Assembly: GCA_947473535.1 (NCBI GenBank)
Contig: CANJFK010000034.1
Coordinates: forward strand, 1 to 7,494
Length of the DNA: 7,494 nucleotides
From: Legionellaceae bacterium
Lineage (GTDB): Bacteria > Pseudomonadota > Gammaproteobacteria > Legionellales > Legionellaceae
Direction of reading: 5' to 3'
In this document: piece by piece, positions 1 to 6,196 of the stretch
Layout: every line of letters starts with the position of its first letter
Numbering within the stretch: the first letter of the stretch is position 1
Program-made: the position numbers and the translations under genes
The notes under the pieces: generated by a model
What the model saw: only the letters and a program-made list of their open reading frames with translations
Databases searched by the model: none
What the model was told of the DNA's origin: nothing

Positions 1-1
1 A

Positions 2-538
2 GAAAACCCATTTTATGCAAAAATAAATCAAGAGGCGACGTATAAAACCTTATTATTTGAGATCGAAAAAAGCATCGTAGAAGAACGAGCCGGTAACACC
101 AACATTATTTTTAATACATTGACCACTGATGCGATCGATTTTTATATTGGTAATGGCTTCAAATTAAAAATTGATTTAACAATCGATGGGATAGATACAG
201 CGATTGATTATCATTTTAATGTAGAGACACAAACCGTCTATTGTGACAATGAATCGCTTGATCCATCGTTACCACCACTGGTCAAATCGCCACTTGACGA
301 TTTTGGTCAACAATTACGTCATATTAAACGTCAAAATTCGGGACTGGAAGCTCAAGTCATGAAAGAAAAACTGCGGCTTGCTCAGCTTGATCCACAAAAT
401 GAGGTTGCAAAAAGGGCATTTGCAAATTATGAGCGCGAGTTACCGTCTGGTGAAGTAGGACTTAATTACGACGCGTTTCTGGTGGAATATGCTCAGAACA
501 TTAACCCATCATCTTCGATCGGCCTAAATGACAACTAA
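2..538 (+). CDS. Unrecognised protein, C-terminal part (5' end outside window)
   Basis: The reading frame is open from base 2 to the TAA at 536-538, giving 178 visible residues. A TTG at 119 could be taken as a start, but the frame continues upstream of it without a stop, with protein-like composition and no convincing ribosome binding site, so I read this as a gene truncated by the window edge. The first ~95 residues look like an alternating beta-type region (for example IDFYIGNGFKLKIDLTIDG). They are followed by a charged helical stretch (around QQLRHIKRQNSGLEAQVMKEK) and a polar Asn/Ser-rich tail. No signal peptide, membrane segment or catalytic motif is visible in this part. The next gene starts 17 nt downstream on the same strand, so the two are probably co-transcribed. 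I do not recognise the family and assign no function. Its coding nature is fairly sure; its identity is unknown. Confidence 0.72.
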   Translation, partial: ENPFYAKINQEATYKTLLFEIEKSIVEERAGNTNIIFNTLTTDAIDFYIGNGFKLKIDLTIDGIDTAIDYHFNVETQTVYCDNESLDPSLPPLVKSPLDDFGQQLRHIKRQNSGLEAQVMKEKLRLAQLDPQNEVAKRAFANYERELPSGEVGLNYDAFLVEYAQNINPSSSIGLNDN

Positions 539-555
539 TAAACAAGGATTTGACA

Positions 556-960
556 ATGAAATCTTCAACAAAAACAAATAACACCCTTGCTTTTTTCAAG
601 CGCCCCGTATTAACTGAAATTAGCGCGCATGATATTGAGGAATTAAGGCACAATGCCCATGAACTAGCACGATTAAGGCGAATGCTTCAGGAACAGAAAA
701 TAACGCTCGAACAACTCCAAAACGAGATTTCTGAATATTGCGCTGAGACACACGCCAACGTGCTGAAACTCCAGGCGAAAAAAATAACGCATCCACTCAG
801 TAAAAAAGTGGATGAGCATTTAGCCTTTTATCGCACTGAACTAACCGGCGCCGAGCAAAAATTACTTGAAGCCAATACACAGTTACAACAAACAGAAAAT
901 CAAATCAAATTAATTGAAAAAGAAATCCCGCTATTTTTAGTGCCGGAGGCGAGGAAATAG
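556..960 (+). CDS. Small coiled-coil protein of unknown function
   Basis: This encodes a 134-residue protein. I chose the ATG at 556 because an AAGGA sequence at 543-547 lies 8 nt upstream. An in-frame TTG at 550 would add two residues but sits only 2 nt from that site. After a polar N-terminus (residues 1-25, containing FFKRPV), residues ~27-70 and ~88-125 are long, charged, heptad-like helices rich in Leu, Glu, Gln and Lys (for example ELARLRRMLQEQKITLEQLQ). They are separated by a segment with THPLSKK, which would give a helical hairpin or an extended dimeric coiled coil. There is no signal peptide or membrane helix, so a cytoplasmic (or secreted without a Sec signal) location is expected. 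It follows the preceding unknown gene by 17 nt, suggesting one operon and perhaps a shared complex. Low-complexity coiled coils give poor homology signals, so I assign no function. Confidence 0.72.
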   Translation: MKSSTKTNNTLAFFKRPVLTEISAHDIEELRHNAHELARLRRMLQEQKITLEQLQNEISEYCAETHANVLKLQAKKITHPLSKKVDEHLAFYRTELTGAEQKLLEANTQLQQTENQIKLIEKEIPLFLVPEARK

Positions 961-994
961 CGGTGGATGAATCAAGCATCACGTAGCCTGCTGG

Positions 995-1147
995 GAAATC
1001 CCCCCTAACCCCCCTTTTTCAAAGGGGGGGACTATACACATACATAAATTCAATCTCCACCTTTTTCTAAGAGGGAGACTAAATGCCTGTTATTTTTAAC
1101 ACAAACTTAATTCCCCCCTTTGAAAAAGGGGGGCTAGGGGGGATTTC
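995..1147. repeat. C/G-rich composite palindromic repeat in convergent intergenic gap
   Basis: Two near-identical arms lie in inverted orientation at 995-1030 and 1113-1147. They differ by one substitution (TAA versus TAG between the two C6 runs) and by one extra G in the left arm. Each arm contains its own hairpin: C6-TTT, loop TTC, AAA-G6 at 1009-1029, and the mirror version at 1113-1133. A third, degenerate palindrome of similar design (TCTCC...GGAGA) lies in the spacer at 1054-1078. The whole block could fold as one long cruciform or as three small hairpins. It fills the gap between two convergent genes, where it could act as a bidirectional transcription barrier. No T-tract follows the stems, so it is not a canonical intrinsic terminator. 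This design resembles REP/MITE-like dispersed elements; no transposase is present. Confidence 0.8.
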
Positions 1148-1167
1148 TACCGATCTATCTCAGCAAC

Positions 1168-2172
1168 CTAACGTTTACTCAACATCGTATTCACATCATT
1201 CAAACACGTATTCAACCGGGCAAAAAAATACATCAAATTAAAAAAACCCAATGCCTCACTCTCCAAACAAGCGAACCGTGCGGGATCTTCACCTATCGCT
1301 TTATTCAGCAGGTCCGTCACGCGAGTCACCGGCAACATGGCACCTGATGTTTCATTTTGTAAATTCTTAATCAACCTATCAATGTTATGACGTGTCGCCT
1401 GCACCGCGGTGAATACACCAGCGCTATCCTCTTTGCTGAGATAAGGAACCAGCCAAAGGTATGCATCAATTAAATTGATAACGTATTGCGTGCAAAGCGT
1501 TGTCTGGTTTAACAAAAAATAAAAATCACGCCGTGACATACGGTGAAATAGAAGTTCATAACGAATGGCTAATGCGCGTTTTCGAATGTTTTGGCACTCT
1601 ATCGCTAAAGATTGGCTGGAAATAACACTTTTCACCGCCTGTTTTCCATCAAAAACAATACAGAGTGAGGCATTGATTTTTCCCCAAAAGCCAATGAACA
1701 AATCAACAACATCTGTCTTCAATGGGAAAAAACAAGCGCCAACAACTAACGCAATCAATGCACCAATGATGGTTTCCAAAATCCGATCAAACAAGATGGC
1801 TAACGTCCAGTCGCCCATCAGCGCGAATAAAAAGACAACAAAACAGGTTAAGAAAAATATCGATACCAGATAAACAATTTGCAAAAGATAGACCGTAAAA
1901 AACACAAACAACAACAATAAAATAAGCACGATGACCTGATTGTCTGGCACGATAAAATACAACAGCGTGCCAGCAACACCACCAATGATGGTCATGCTCA
2001 CGCGTTCGAATGAACGCTTCACGCTTTCACCCCAGGTCTGCATCGTTAACGCCATAGCGGTCAACGTAACCCAGTAGCCGCGTTCGAGTTGAAAATACCA
2101 CCCGATGAATTCAGCGATGCAAATCGCAATCGCGGCCTGGTAAGCCATTTTGGTTGTGCGCCTAAGTTTCAT
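1168..2172 (-). CDS. FUSC-family membrane protein, C-terminal-half type (FUSC_2-like)
   Basis: This encodes a 334-residue inner-membrane protein. The ATG at 2172 is preferred because GAGGA (minus strand, 2183-2179) lies 6 nt upstream; a TTG at 2178 is in frame but would overlap that site. About the first 150 residues are strongly hydrophobic with roughly six membrane segments and carry the typical FUSC signature: YWVTLTAMALTMQ followed by GESVKRSFERVSMTIIGG. The last ~180 residues are a helical cytoplasmic region. FUSC proteins (YccS, AaeB, fusaric acid resistance family) are linked to efflux of aromatic acids or to envelope functions, but the substrate here is unknown. The gene overlaps the end of the upstream FUSC gene by 11 bp, so translation is probably coupled. 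The two products (348 + 334 residues) together match the length and domain order of a full-length YccS-like protein (~700 residues). No frame defect is seen inside this gene. Confidence 0.88.
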   Translation of the reverse strand: MKLRRTTKMAYQAAIAICIAEFIGWYFQLERGYWVTLTAMALTMQTWGESVKRSFERVSMTIIGGVAGTLLYFIVPDNQVIVLILLLLFVFFTVYLLQIVYLVSIFFLTCFVVFLFALMGDWTLAILFDRILETIIGALIALVVGACFFPLKTDVVDLFIGFWGKINASLCIVFDGKQAVKSVISSQSLAIECQNIRKRALAIRYELLFHRMSRRDFYFLLNQTTLCTQYVINLIDAYLWLVPYLSKEDSAGVFTAVQATRHNIDRLIKNLQNETSGAMLPVTRVTDLLNKAIGEDPARFACLESEALGFFNLMYFFARLNTCLNDVNTMLSKR

Positions 2173-3208
2173 CGGCAATCCTCAACAATTTTGCAGCATG
2201 TCGATTAAATAAATTGAAACTAAGCTTTAGATTTAATAACACAATCACCATGGCAGGCTCGGTTAACGGCGTGCGACTGAGCGTCTTTGCTAATGAGGGC
2301 AAGGGCACCGTCGCGCAGTTCGCTAAAACGGAATAATCTTTCCGCATGATCATGGATGCAAAGAGCACTTCAAATTGTTTATAAATTAAATTTAACTCAT
2401 CTTGTGCTGGCTGCAGTAGCTGTTGTTTGTGACGAAGTAACGTTCGATAAGCATCAATCATCATCTCATAGGCATGTACCAGCGCGTACTGCTCGATCAG
2501 AATATCGCTAATTTGATTGTATTGCGCACTAAATTCATTACTTTGCTCTATCGCCTGATTGCTCTCCAACAAATACGTGAGCGTGTGCTTAATACCTATG
2601 AAGGCACGCCGTTCAAATGCTATTTTTTTATTATTTCCTTGCACATAATGCCGAAGCTCGTCCATGCCTTGTGCAAGCGTCTTAAACAAACGATTGGAGT
2701 TCCAAACGAATAATCGCGGATAATTTTCAGGAAAGACCAAACAATTAACTAACGCTGACACACTCAGCGCGAGAATGAGGCCGTAAATGTGCTCCCAAAT
2801 TTCAGCCGTGTTAGTGAACGGTAGGATCGTGGCAAAAAAACACAATGTCCATGCCATCATTGGCGCCACACTGGTTTGCAAACCGAATCGACGAGCATAA
2901 TTTGCAATAAAACCCATCATCACAAGCATGAGCGCGGCCCCGCCCGCTGAATCACGCACCAGTAAGCCCAAAATAAATGCGCAGAAATAAGCTAAATTAA
3001 GCATCAAAATTTGGATGATACGTGCCGGATAGGATTTGGCCACCACACCTTGCATAGAAAATCCAGAGGCAAGTCCAACCATCGACCGAACAAACATAGT
3101 CTCGTCACGCATTAGCCATAATGCAATCAAAATGGTTAAAATTGTCTTAAATGCATGCTTTAACCGAAAGTAACCTGGATCAATATCCCATAGCTTATGT
3201 AAGTTCAT
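2162..3208 (-). CDS. FUSC-family membrane protein, N-terminal-half type (YccS-like)
   Basis: With the ATG at 3208 this gives 348 residues. A GTG at 3295 extends the frame by 29 codons, but much of that extension (bases 3249-3282) is one arm of an inverted repeat and would encode PDYAALHPGYI, a translation of repeat DNA, so I reject the longer start. GGAA lies about 8 nt before the 3208 ATG. A GTG at 3226 is another option. Residues ~16-160 hold about six membrane segments (for example ILTILIALWLM, ILMLNLAYFCAFILGLLV, ILALSVSALVNCLVFP). A helical, probably cytoplasmic, domain of ~190 residues follows. This layout matches the N-terminal half of YccS/FUSC proteins. The gene ends inside the start of the C-terminal-half gene (11 bp overlap), so both subunits are probably made together and assemble as one transporter-like complex. 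The substrate is unknown. Confidence 0.83.
   Translation of the reverse strand: MNLHKLWDIDPGYFRLKHAFKTILTILIALWLMRDETMFVRSMVGLASGFSMQGVVAKSYPARIIQILMLNLAYFCAFILGLLVRDSAGGAALMLVMMGFIANYARRFGLQTSVAPMMAWTLCFFATILPFTNTAEIWEHIYGLILALSVSALVNCLVFPENYPRLFVWNSNRLFKTLAQGMDELRHYVQGNNKKIAFERRAFIGIKHTLTYLLESNQAIEQSNEFSAQYNQISDILIEQYALVHAYEMMIDAYRTLLRHKQQLLQPAQDELNLIYKQFEVLFASMIMRKDYSVLANCATVPLPSLAKTLSRTPLTEPAMVIVLLNLKLSFNLFNRHAAKLLRIADET
2179..2183 (-). promoter_or_regulatory. Ribosome binding site of the downstream FUSC gene, inside the upstream FUSC gene
   Basis: GAGGA on the minus strand lies 6 nt before the ATG at 2172 and within the last codons of the upstream FUSC gene, whose TAG is at 2164-2162. 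This supports the ATG start and translational coupling, and argues that the split into two proteins is genuine rather than a sequencing frameshift. Confidence 0.6.
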
Positions 3209-3248
3209 TGCGATTTTCCATGGCACTACCTTAAGCTTTTTATCTAAA

Positions 3249-3340
3249 ATGTAGCCTGGATGAAGCGCAGCGTAATCCGGGAAACGATGCCTCACACAGG
3301 CGCGGCTCCCGGATTACGCTGCGCTTCATCCAGGCTACAT
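3249..3340. repeat. Perfect 34-bp inverted repeat (MITE/REP-like palindromic element)
   Basis: The arms at 3249-3282 and 3307-3340 are perfect reverse complements over 34 bp (left arm begins ATGTAGCCTGGATGAAGCGC) around a 24-nt loop at 3283-3306. The element lies upstream of the FUSC pair and of the divergent transporter operon. Read on the minus strand, its left arm creates an open frame extension of the FUSC gene. The motif looks like a dispersed palindromic repeat of a kind I recall from many proteobacterial genomes (GTAGCC...GCGTAATCCGGG), but I cannot search for other copies. Only this one copy occurs in the window. Transcripts crossing it would form a very stable hairpin. Confidence 0.9.
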
Positions 3341-3381
3341 CAAAATTTTGGTTTAAAGTAATGCCATTGTAGCCATCATTC

Positions 3382-3387
3382 TATACT
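3382..3387 (+). promoter_or_regulatory. Possible -10 box for the MCE transporter operon
   Basis: TATACT matches the sigma70 -10 consensus at five of six positions and lies about 70 nt before the preferred permease start. No good -35 box is found 16-18 nt upstream (TAATGC at 3359-3364), so the promoter is weak or activator-dependent if real. Transcription would begin near 3394, within the first arm of the following stem-loop. Confidence 0.3.
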
Positions 3388-3388
3388 C

Positions 3389-3424
3389 ATTCTACCTGAA
3401 AATACCGCCATTTTCAGGTAGAAT
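3389..3424. promoter_or_regulatory. Perfect 15-bp inverted repeat upstream of the transporter operon
   Basis: The arms ATTCTACCTGAAAAT (3389-3403) and its exact reverse complement (3410-3424) flank a 6-nt loop, ACCGCC. The element lies just after a possible -10 box and 30 nt before the preferred permease ATG. As RNA it would be a strong 5'-UTR hairpin; as DNA it would suit a dimeric regulator. No T-run follows, so it is not a canonical terminator for plus-strand transcription. It could also be a dispersed repeat. The structure is certain; the role is inferred. Confidence 0.65.
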
Positions 3425-3454
3425 CAGCATATGTTTTGTGAGAAGATAGCAACT

Positions 3455-4573
3455 ATGAATAAAGCCAACTTTGTCATTGACAAAGAACATAACCATTATT
3501 TGTGCACAGGAAGCTGGTCGATTCTGAATCTTGGCGATATATTCTCGCAATTTAAAGAAACGATGATGCCCTCATCTCAAACATTAACCATCACTGGTGA
3601 GGGACTCGCTCATCTCGATAGTGCGGGTGCACTAACCTTGATGCAATGCATTAACGAATTGAAAAAACACAAAAATCAAATTGAATTAATTCATTTCAAT
3701 GACCACCAACGCGCATTACTTACGTTAATTGAAGAAAAACAGAGCTCATTAGATTACGTACCCGCACCTCCAATTCAGCATAACGCGTTATACACGCTTG
3801 GAAAAGAAACCATTGAGAAATTGAATCAAGTCGATGGATTGGTGGTATTAGTCGGTGACCTGACTGACAAGCTATTCACCGCCTTTGGTCAATGGCGTCG
3901 ATTTCAATACCCGAGCATCATCTCGAACATTGCCACCACCGGACTCAAAGCCTTACCCATTGTTGCATTGCTCTCGTTTCTTATTGGGGTCGTCTTGGCC
4001 TACCAGATGGGTTTACAGTTAGAAACATACGGTGCAAGCATTTTTATTGCTTATTTATCAGGCATGGCTATCTTTCGAGAGTTTGCACCATTAATCACCG
4101 CCATTATTGTCGCTGGTCGCACGAGCTCGGCTTTTACCGCTCAAATCGGCAGTATGAAAATTAATGAAGAAATTGACGCACTCTATACGATGGGGCTATC
4201 ACCGACTGAATTATTAGTCATACCCAAAGTACTCGGTTTATTATTCATTTTTCCATTATTAATTTTCTGGGCCGATCTATTTAGTATATTAGGTGCCATG
4301 ATCATGTCTAAATCAATGCTCAATGTTGGCTATTTTGATTTTTTGACGCGTTTGCAAGATGCCGTAGGCTTTAAACAAATGATGTTAGGCTTATACAAAG
4401 CACCCGCCTTTGCTCTTTTGATAGCGCTGGTTGGTTGTTTCCAAGGGTTTCGTGTGGAAGCAAACGCAGACAGTGTGGGTAGTCAAACAACGAAAAGTGT
4501 AGTACAAGCATTGTTTTTAATTATTATTACCGACGCGGCCTATTCCGTGATTTATAGTTGGTTGGATCTTTGA
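3455..4573 (+). CDS. MlaE-family lipid ABC transporter permease with fused N-terminal STAS domain
   Basis: This encodes a 372-residue permease. I prefer the ATG at 3455, with a purine-rich GAGAAG about 9 nt upstream. The in-frame ATG at 3431 would add eight residues but has no ribosome binding site and sits directly against the stem-loop. Residues ~1-110 form a STAS-like domain with the LDSAGAL motif (residues 54-60), corresponding to MlaB, which is a separate protein in E. coli. Residues ~120-372 are the MlaE permease with about five to six membrane segments. The family signature is clear around residues 205-250: REFAPLITAIIVAGRTSSAF, then a glycine-containing stretch and MKINEEIDAL. It forms the inner-membrane core with the ATPase encoded 1 nt downstream and moves lipid to or from the MCE protein. 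Family assignment is firm. I leave the symbol blank because this gene set differs from the classic mlaFEDCB operon. Confidence 0.93.
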   Translation: MNKANFVIDKEHNHYLCTGSWSILNLGDIFSQFKETMMPSSQTLTITGEGLAHLDSAGALTLMQCINELKKHKNQIELIHFNDHQRALLTLIEEKQSSLDYVPAPPIQHNALYTLGKETIEKLNQVDGLVVLVGDLTDKLFTAFGQWRRFQYPSIISNIATTGLKALPIVALLSFLIGVVLAYQMGLQLETYGASIFIAYLSGMAIFREFAPLITAIIVAGRTSSAFTAQIGSMKINEEIDALYTMGLSPTELLVIPKVLGLLFIFPLLIFWADLFSILGAMIMSKSMLNVGYFDFLTRLQDAVGFKQMMLGLYKAPAFALLIALVGCFQGFRVEANADSVGSQTTKSVVQALFLIIITDAAYSVIYSWLDL

Positions 4574-4574
4574 G

Positions 4575-5312
4575 ATGAGCGAACCCATCATTGAAGTAAA
4601 CGGTTTAAAAAACTACCTGGGTAATCAATGGGTGCATACTGATGTTAATCTCACGGTCAATAAAGGCGAAATTTTTGCTATTATAGGTGGTAGTGGTAGC
4701 GGCAAGACCACTGTTTTACGTAGTCTTCTCATGTTATTAAAACCAACAGCGGGTTCCATACGTATTTTTGGTCAAGACATAGCAACACTTGATGAGCAAG
4801 GTGCTAACGCATTACGCCGACGTTGGGGCATGTTATTTCAACATAGCGCTTTATTTTCAGCAATGACGGTATTAGAAAACATCATGTTTCCGATGCAAGA
4901 GCTCGCAACGCTTGACCCCTCGTTCATGAAAAAATTGGCCATGCTCAAACTTGCGCTAGTTGGCCTGCCGAATGAAGCAAGCGAAAAACTTCCTTCGCAA
5001 TTAAGTGGAGGCATGCAACGACGCGCAGCGGCGGCACGTGCAATCGCGATGGATCCCGAATTACTTTTTCTTGATGAACCAACCTCTGGCCTTGACCCAC
5101 TCAGCGCCAAACAGTTTGATCATCTCATTGTGTTTTTACGCGATACGCTCAATTTAACGATCGTCATCGTGAGCCATGACATTGACTCATTAAAACGAAC
5201 AACGGATCGGGTCGCATTTTTAGGCGGCGGTGAAGTCTTAAGCGTGCAACCAATAAACGAACTAATGAAAAACTCACATCCAATGATTGCTGATTATTTC
5301 AGTAAAATATAA
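4575..5312 (+). CDS. MlaF-type ABC transporter ATP-binding protein
   Basis: This encodes a 245-residue cytoplasmic ATPase with every canonical element. Walker A is GGSGSGKT (residues 38-45, Lys44). The Q-loop Gln is at 89 (LFQHSALF). The ABC signature is LSGGMQRR (143-150). Walker B is LLFLDEP (163-169, with catalytic Glu168). The D-loop is SGLD, and the H-loop His is at 201 (VSHD). SGGMQ with RRAAAARAIA, and the FSAMTVLENI segment after the Q-loop, are typical of MlaF/Ttg2A-type ATPases that drive MCE transporters. It starts 1 nt after the permease stop, consistent with translational coupling, and is followed after 17 nt by the MCE protein. It should power lipid movement through the permease. 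The length is slightly below E. coli MlaF (~270), with no sign of truncation. Confidence 0.95.
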   Translation: MSEPIIEVNGLKNYLGNQWVHTDVNLTVNKGEIFAIIGGSGSGKTTVLRSLLMLLKPTAGSIRIFGQDIATLDEQGANALRRRWGMLFQHSALFSAMTVLENIMFPMQELATLDPSFMKKLAMLKLALVGLPNEASEKLPSQLSGGMQRRAAAARAIAMDPELLFLDEPTSGLDPLSAKQFDHLIVFLRDTLNLTIVIVSHDIDSLKRTTDRVAFLGGGEVLSVQPINELMKNSHPMIADYFSKI

Positions 5313-5314
5313 AA

Positions 5315-5321
5315 AAGGGAG
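5315..5321 (+). promoter_or_regulatory. Ribosome binding site that selects a TTG start for the MCE gene
   Basis: AAGGGAG lies 8 nt before the TTG at 5330. The nearer ATG at 5325 is only 3 nt from this site and opens a frame that stops after ten codons, so the TTG is the supported start of the MCE protein. Confidence 0.65.
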
Positions 5322-5329
5322 CACATGAT

Positions 5330-6196
5330 TTGGAATCAAAAACCAATTATACGATTGTAGGTATTATCGTCTTAATTCTCGCGGCAGGTTTACTGAGTGC
5401 AGGTCTTTGGTTATCCATTGGCTTTGATCAAAAAAAATATGACACCTACACTGTCTATATGGCAGAAGCCGCTTCAGGGTTAAGTGAGGACTCATTAGTC
5501 CGATATAATGGTGTCAAAGTTGGTTATGTTAGCAACATTGCGTTGAACCAAGCGGACCCAAGACAGGTTAAAATACACCTCCAAATCGTTGACGGAACGC
5601 CCATAACCGTAGGCACCCAAGCAACGCTTATTAATCAAGGCATCACCGGAGCGACCTATTTGGGTTTAGCTGCCAGTTCATCAACACTCGCCCCACTACA
5701 AAAAATCCCCGGGGAACCCTATCCGATTATTCCCTATGTCCCTTCATTTTTAAATCAATTACAAAAAAATGTGAATGATTTGAGCGTAGGCATTAAACGC
5801 ATCCTCAACAAAGAAAATGCGGCGTACCTAAACCAGTCGCTCGCTAATTTACAAAAAATCACCGACGTTATTGCTGTAAATAACGTTAGCTTGGAAAAAA
5901 GTCTACGCGAATTACCTGCACTAATGCATGAATTAAAAATCAGCGCCCGTCAATTTGGCACTATGGCTGATGAGCTATCAGTAGCAGGCAGTCAGATTAC
6001 ATCGACAATGAAAGCAGGCAGAAATAGCATTGACAAAATATCGCAACAAGCACTACCTCCCGCCGTTGTGTTGCTACGCCGTCTGGATTTAATTGCCGCC
6101 AATCTTGAAAAAACGAGCACGGAAATGCGGCAAAACCCTGCAGTCATTCTTCGTGGTAGTACACCACCCAAACCCGGCCCGGGAGAACGAAAATGA
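5330..6196 (+). CDS. MlaD-family (MCE domain) inner-membrane-anchored lipid-binding protein
   Basis: This encodes a 288-residue protein starting at a TTG with a strong ribosome binding site. Residues ~8-30 are a single N-terminal membrane anchor (IVGIIVLILAAGLLSAGLWL). Residues ~38-117 are an MCE domain, with the recognisable ASGLSEDSLVRYNGVKVGYV stretch and the ITGATYLGL strand. The remaining ~170 residues are mainly helical and periplasmic, as in MCE proteins whose helices extend from the ring. The C-terminus has the NPAVILRG and PGPGE elements that I recall from MCE proteins paired with a PqiC-type lipoprotein. Family members form hexameric rings that carry phospholipid across the periplasm. 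It overlaps the next gene by 4 bp (ATGA), a sign of coupled translation. At 288 residues it is longer than E. coli MlaD (~183), mostly because of the helical tail. Confidence 0.93.
   Translation: MESKTNYTIVGIIVLILAAGLLSAGLWLSIGFDQKKYDTYTVYMAEAASGLSEDSLVRYNGVKVGYVSNIALNQADPRQVKIHLQIVDGTPITVGTQATLINQGITGATYLGLAASSSTLAPLQKIPGEPYPIIPYVPSFLNQLQKNVNDLSVGIKRILNKENAAYLNQSLANLQKITDVIAVNNVSLEKSLRELPALMHELKISARQFGTMADELSVAGSQITSTMKAGRNSIDKISQQALPPAVVLLRRLDLIAANLEKTSTEMRQNPAVILRGSTPPKPGPGERK

Noticed and set aside
119..538. Complete gene starting at the TTG at 119
   Set aside because: The same frame is open back to base 2 with no stop and coding-like content, and no ribosome binding site precedes the TTG; a truncated longer gene is more likely.
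790..814. 8-bp inverted repeat (CATCCACT / AGTGGATG)
   Set aside because: It lies inside the coiled-coil gene, is short and has no T-tract; chance is the simplest explanation.
996..1030. Rho-independent terminator for the coiled-coil gene
   Set aside because: The G/C-rich stem is followed by ACTATACA, not a run of T, on the plus strand; the mirror copy on the minus strand is followed by AATTAAG. I keep it only as a repeat with possible barrier function.
1565..1873. Plus-strand open frame of 102 codons
   Set aside because: It lies antisense within the clearly real C-terminal FUSC gene and has no family signal.
2474..2713. Plus-strand open frame of 79 codons
   Set aside because: It is antisense to the N-terminal FUSC gene with no supporting features.
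3209..3295. Longer start (GTG at 3295) for the N-terminal FUSC gene
   Set aside because: Much of the extension is encoded by one arm of the 34-bp inverted repeat and resembles translated repeat DNA; an ATG at 3208 lies just before the conserved region.
4838..5110. Minus-strand open frame of 90 codons
   Set aside because: It is the antisense shadow of the ATPase gene, whose motifs are intact in the other frame.
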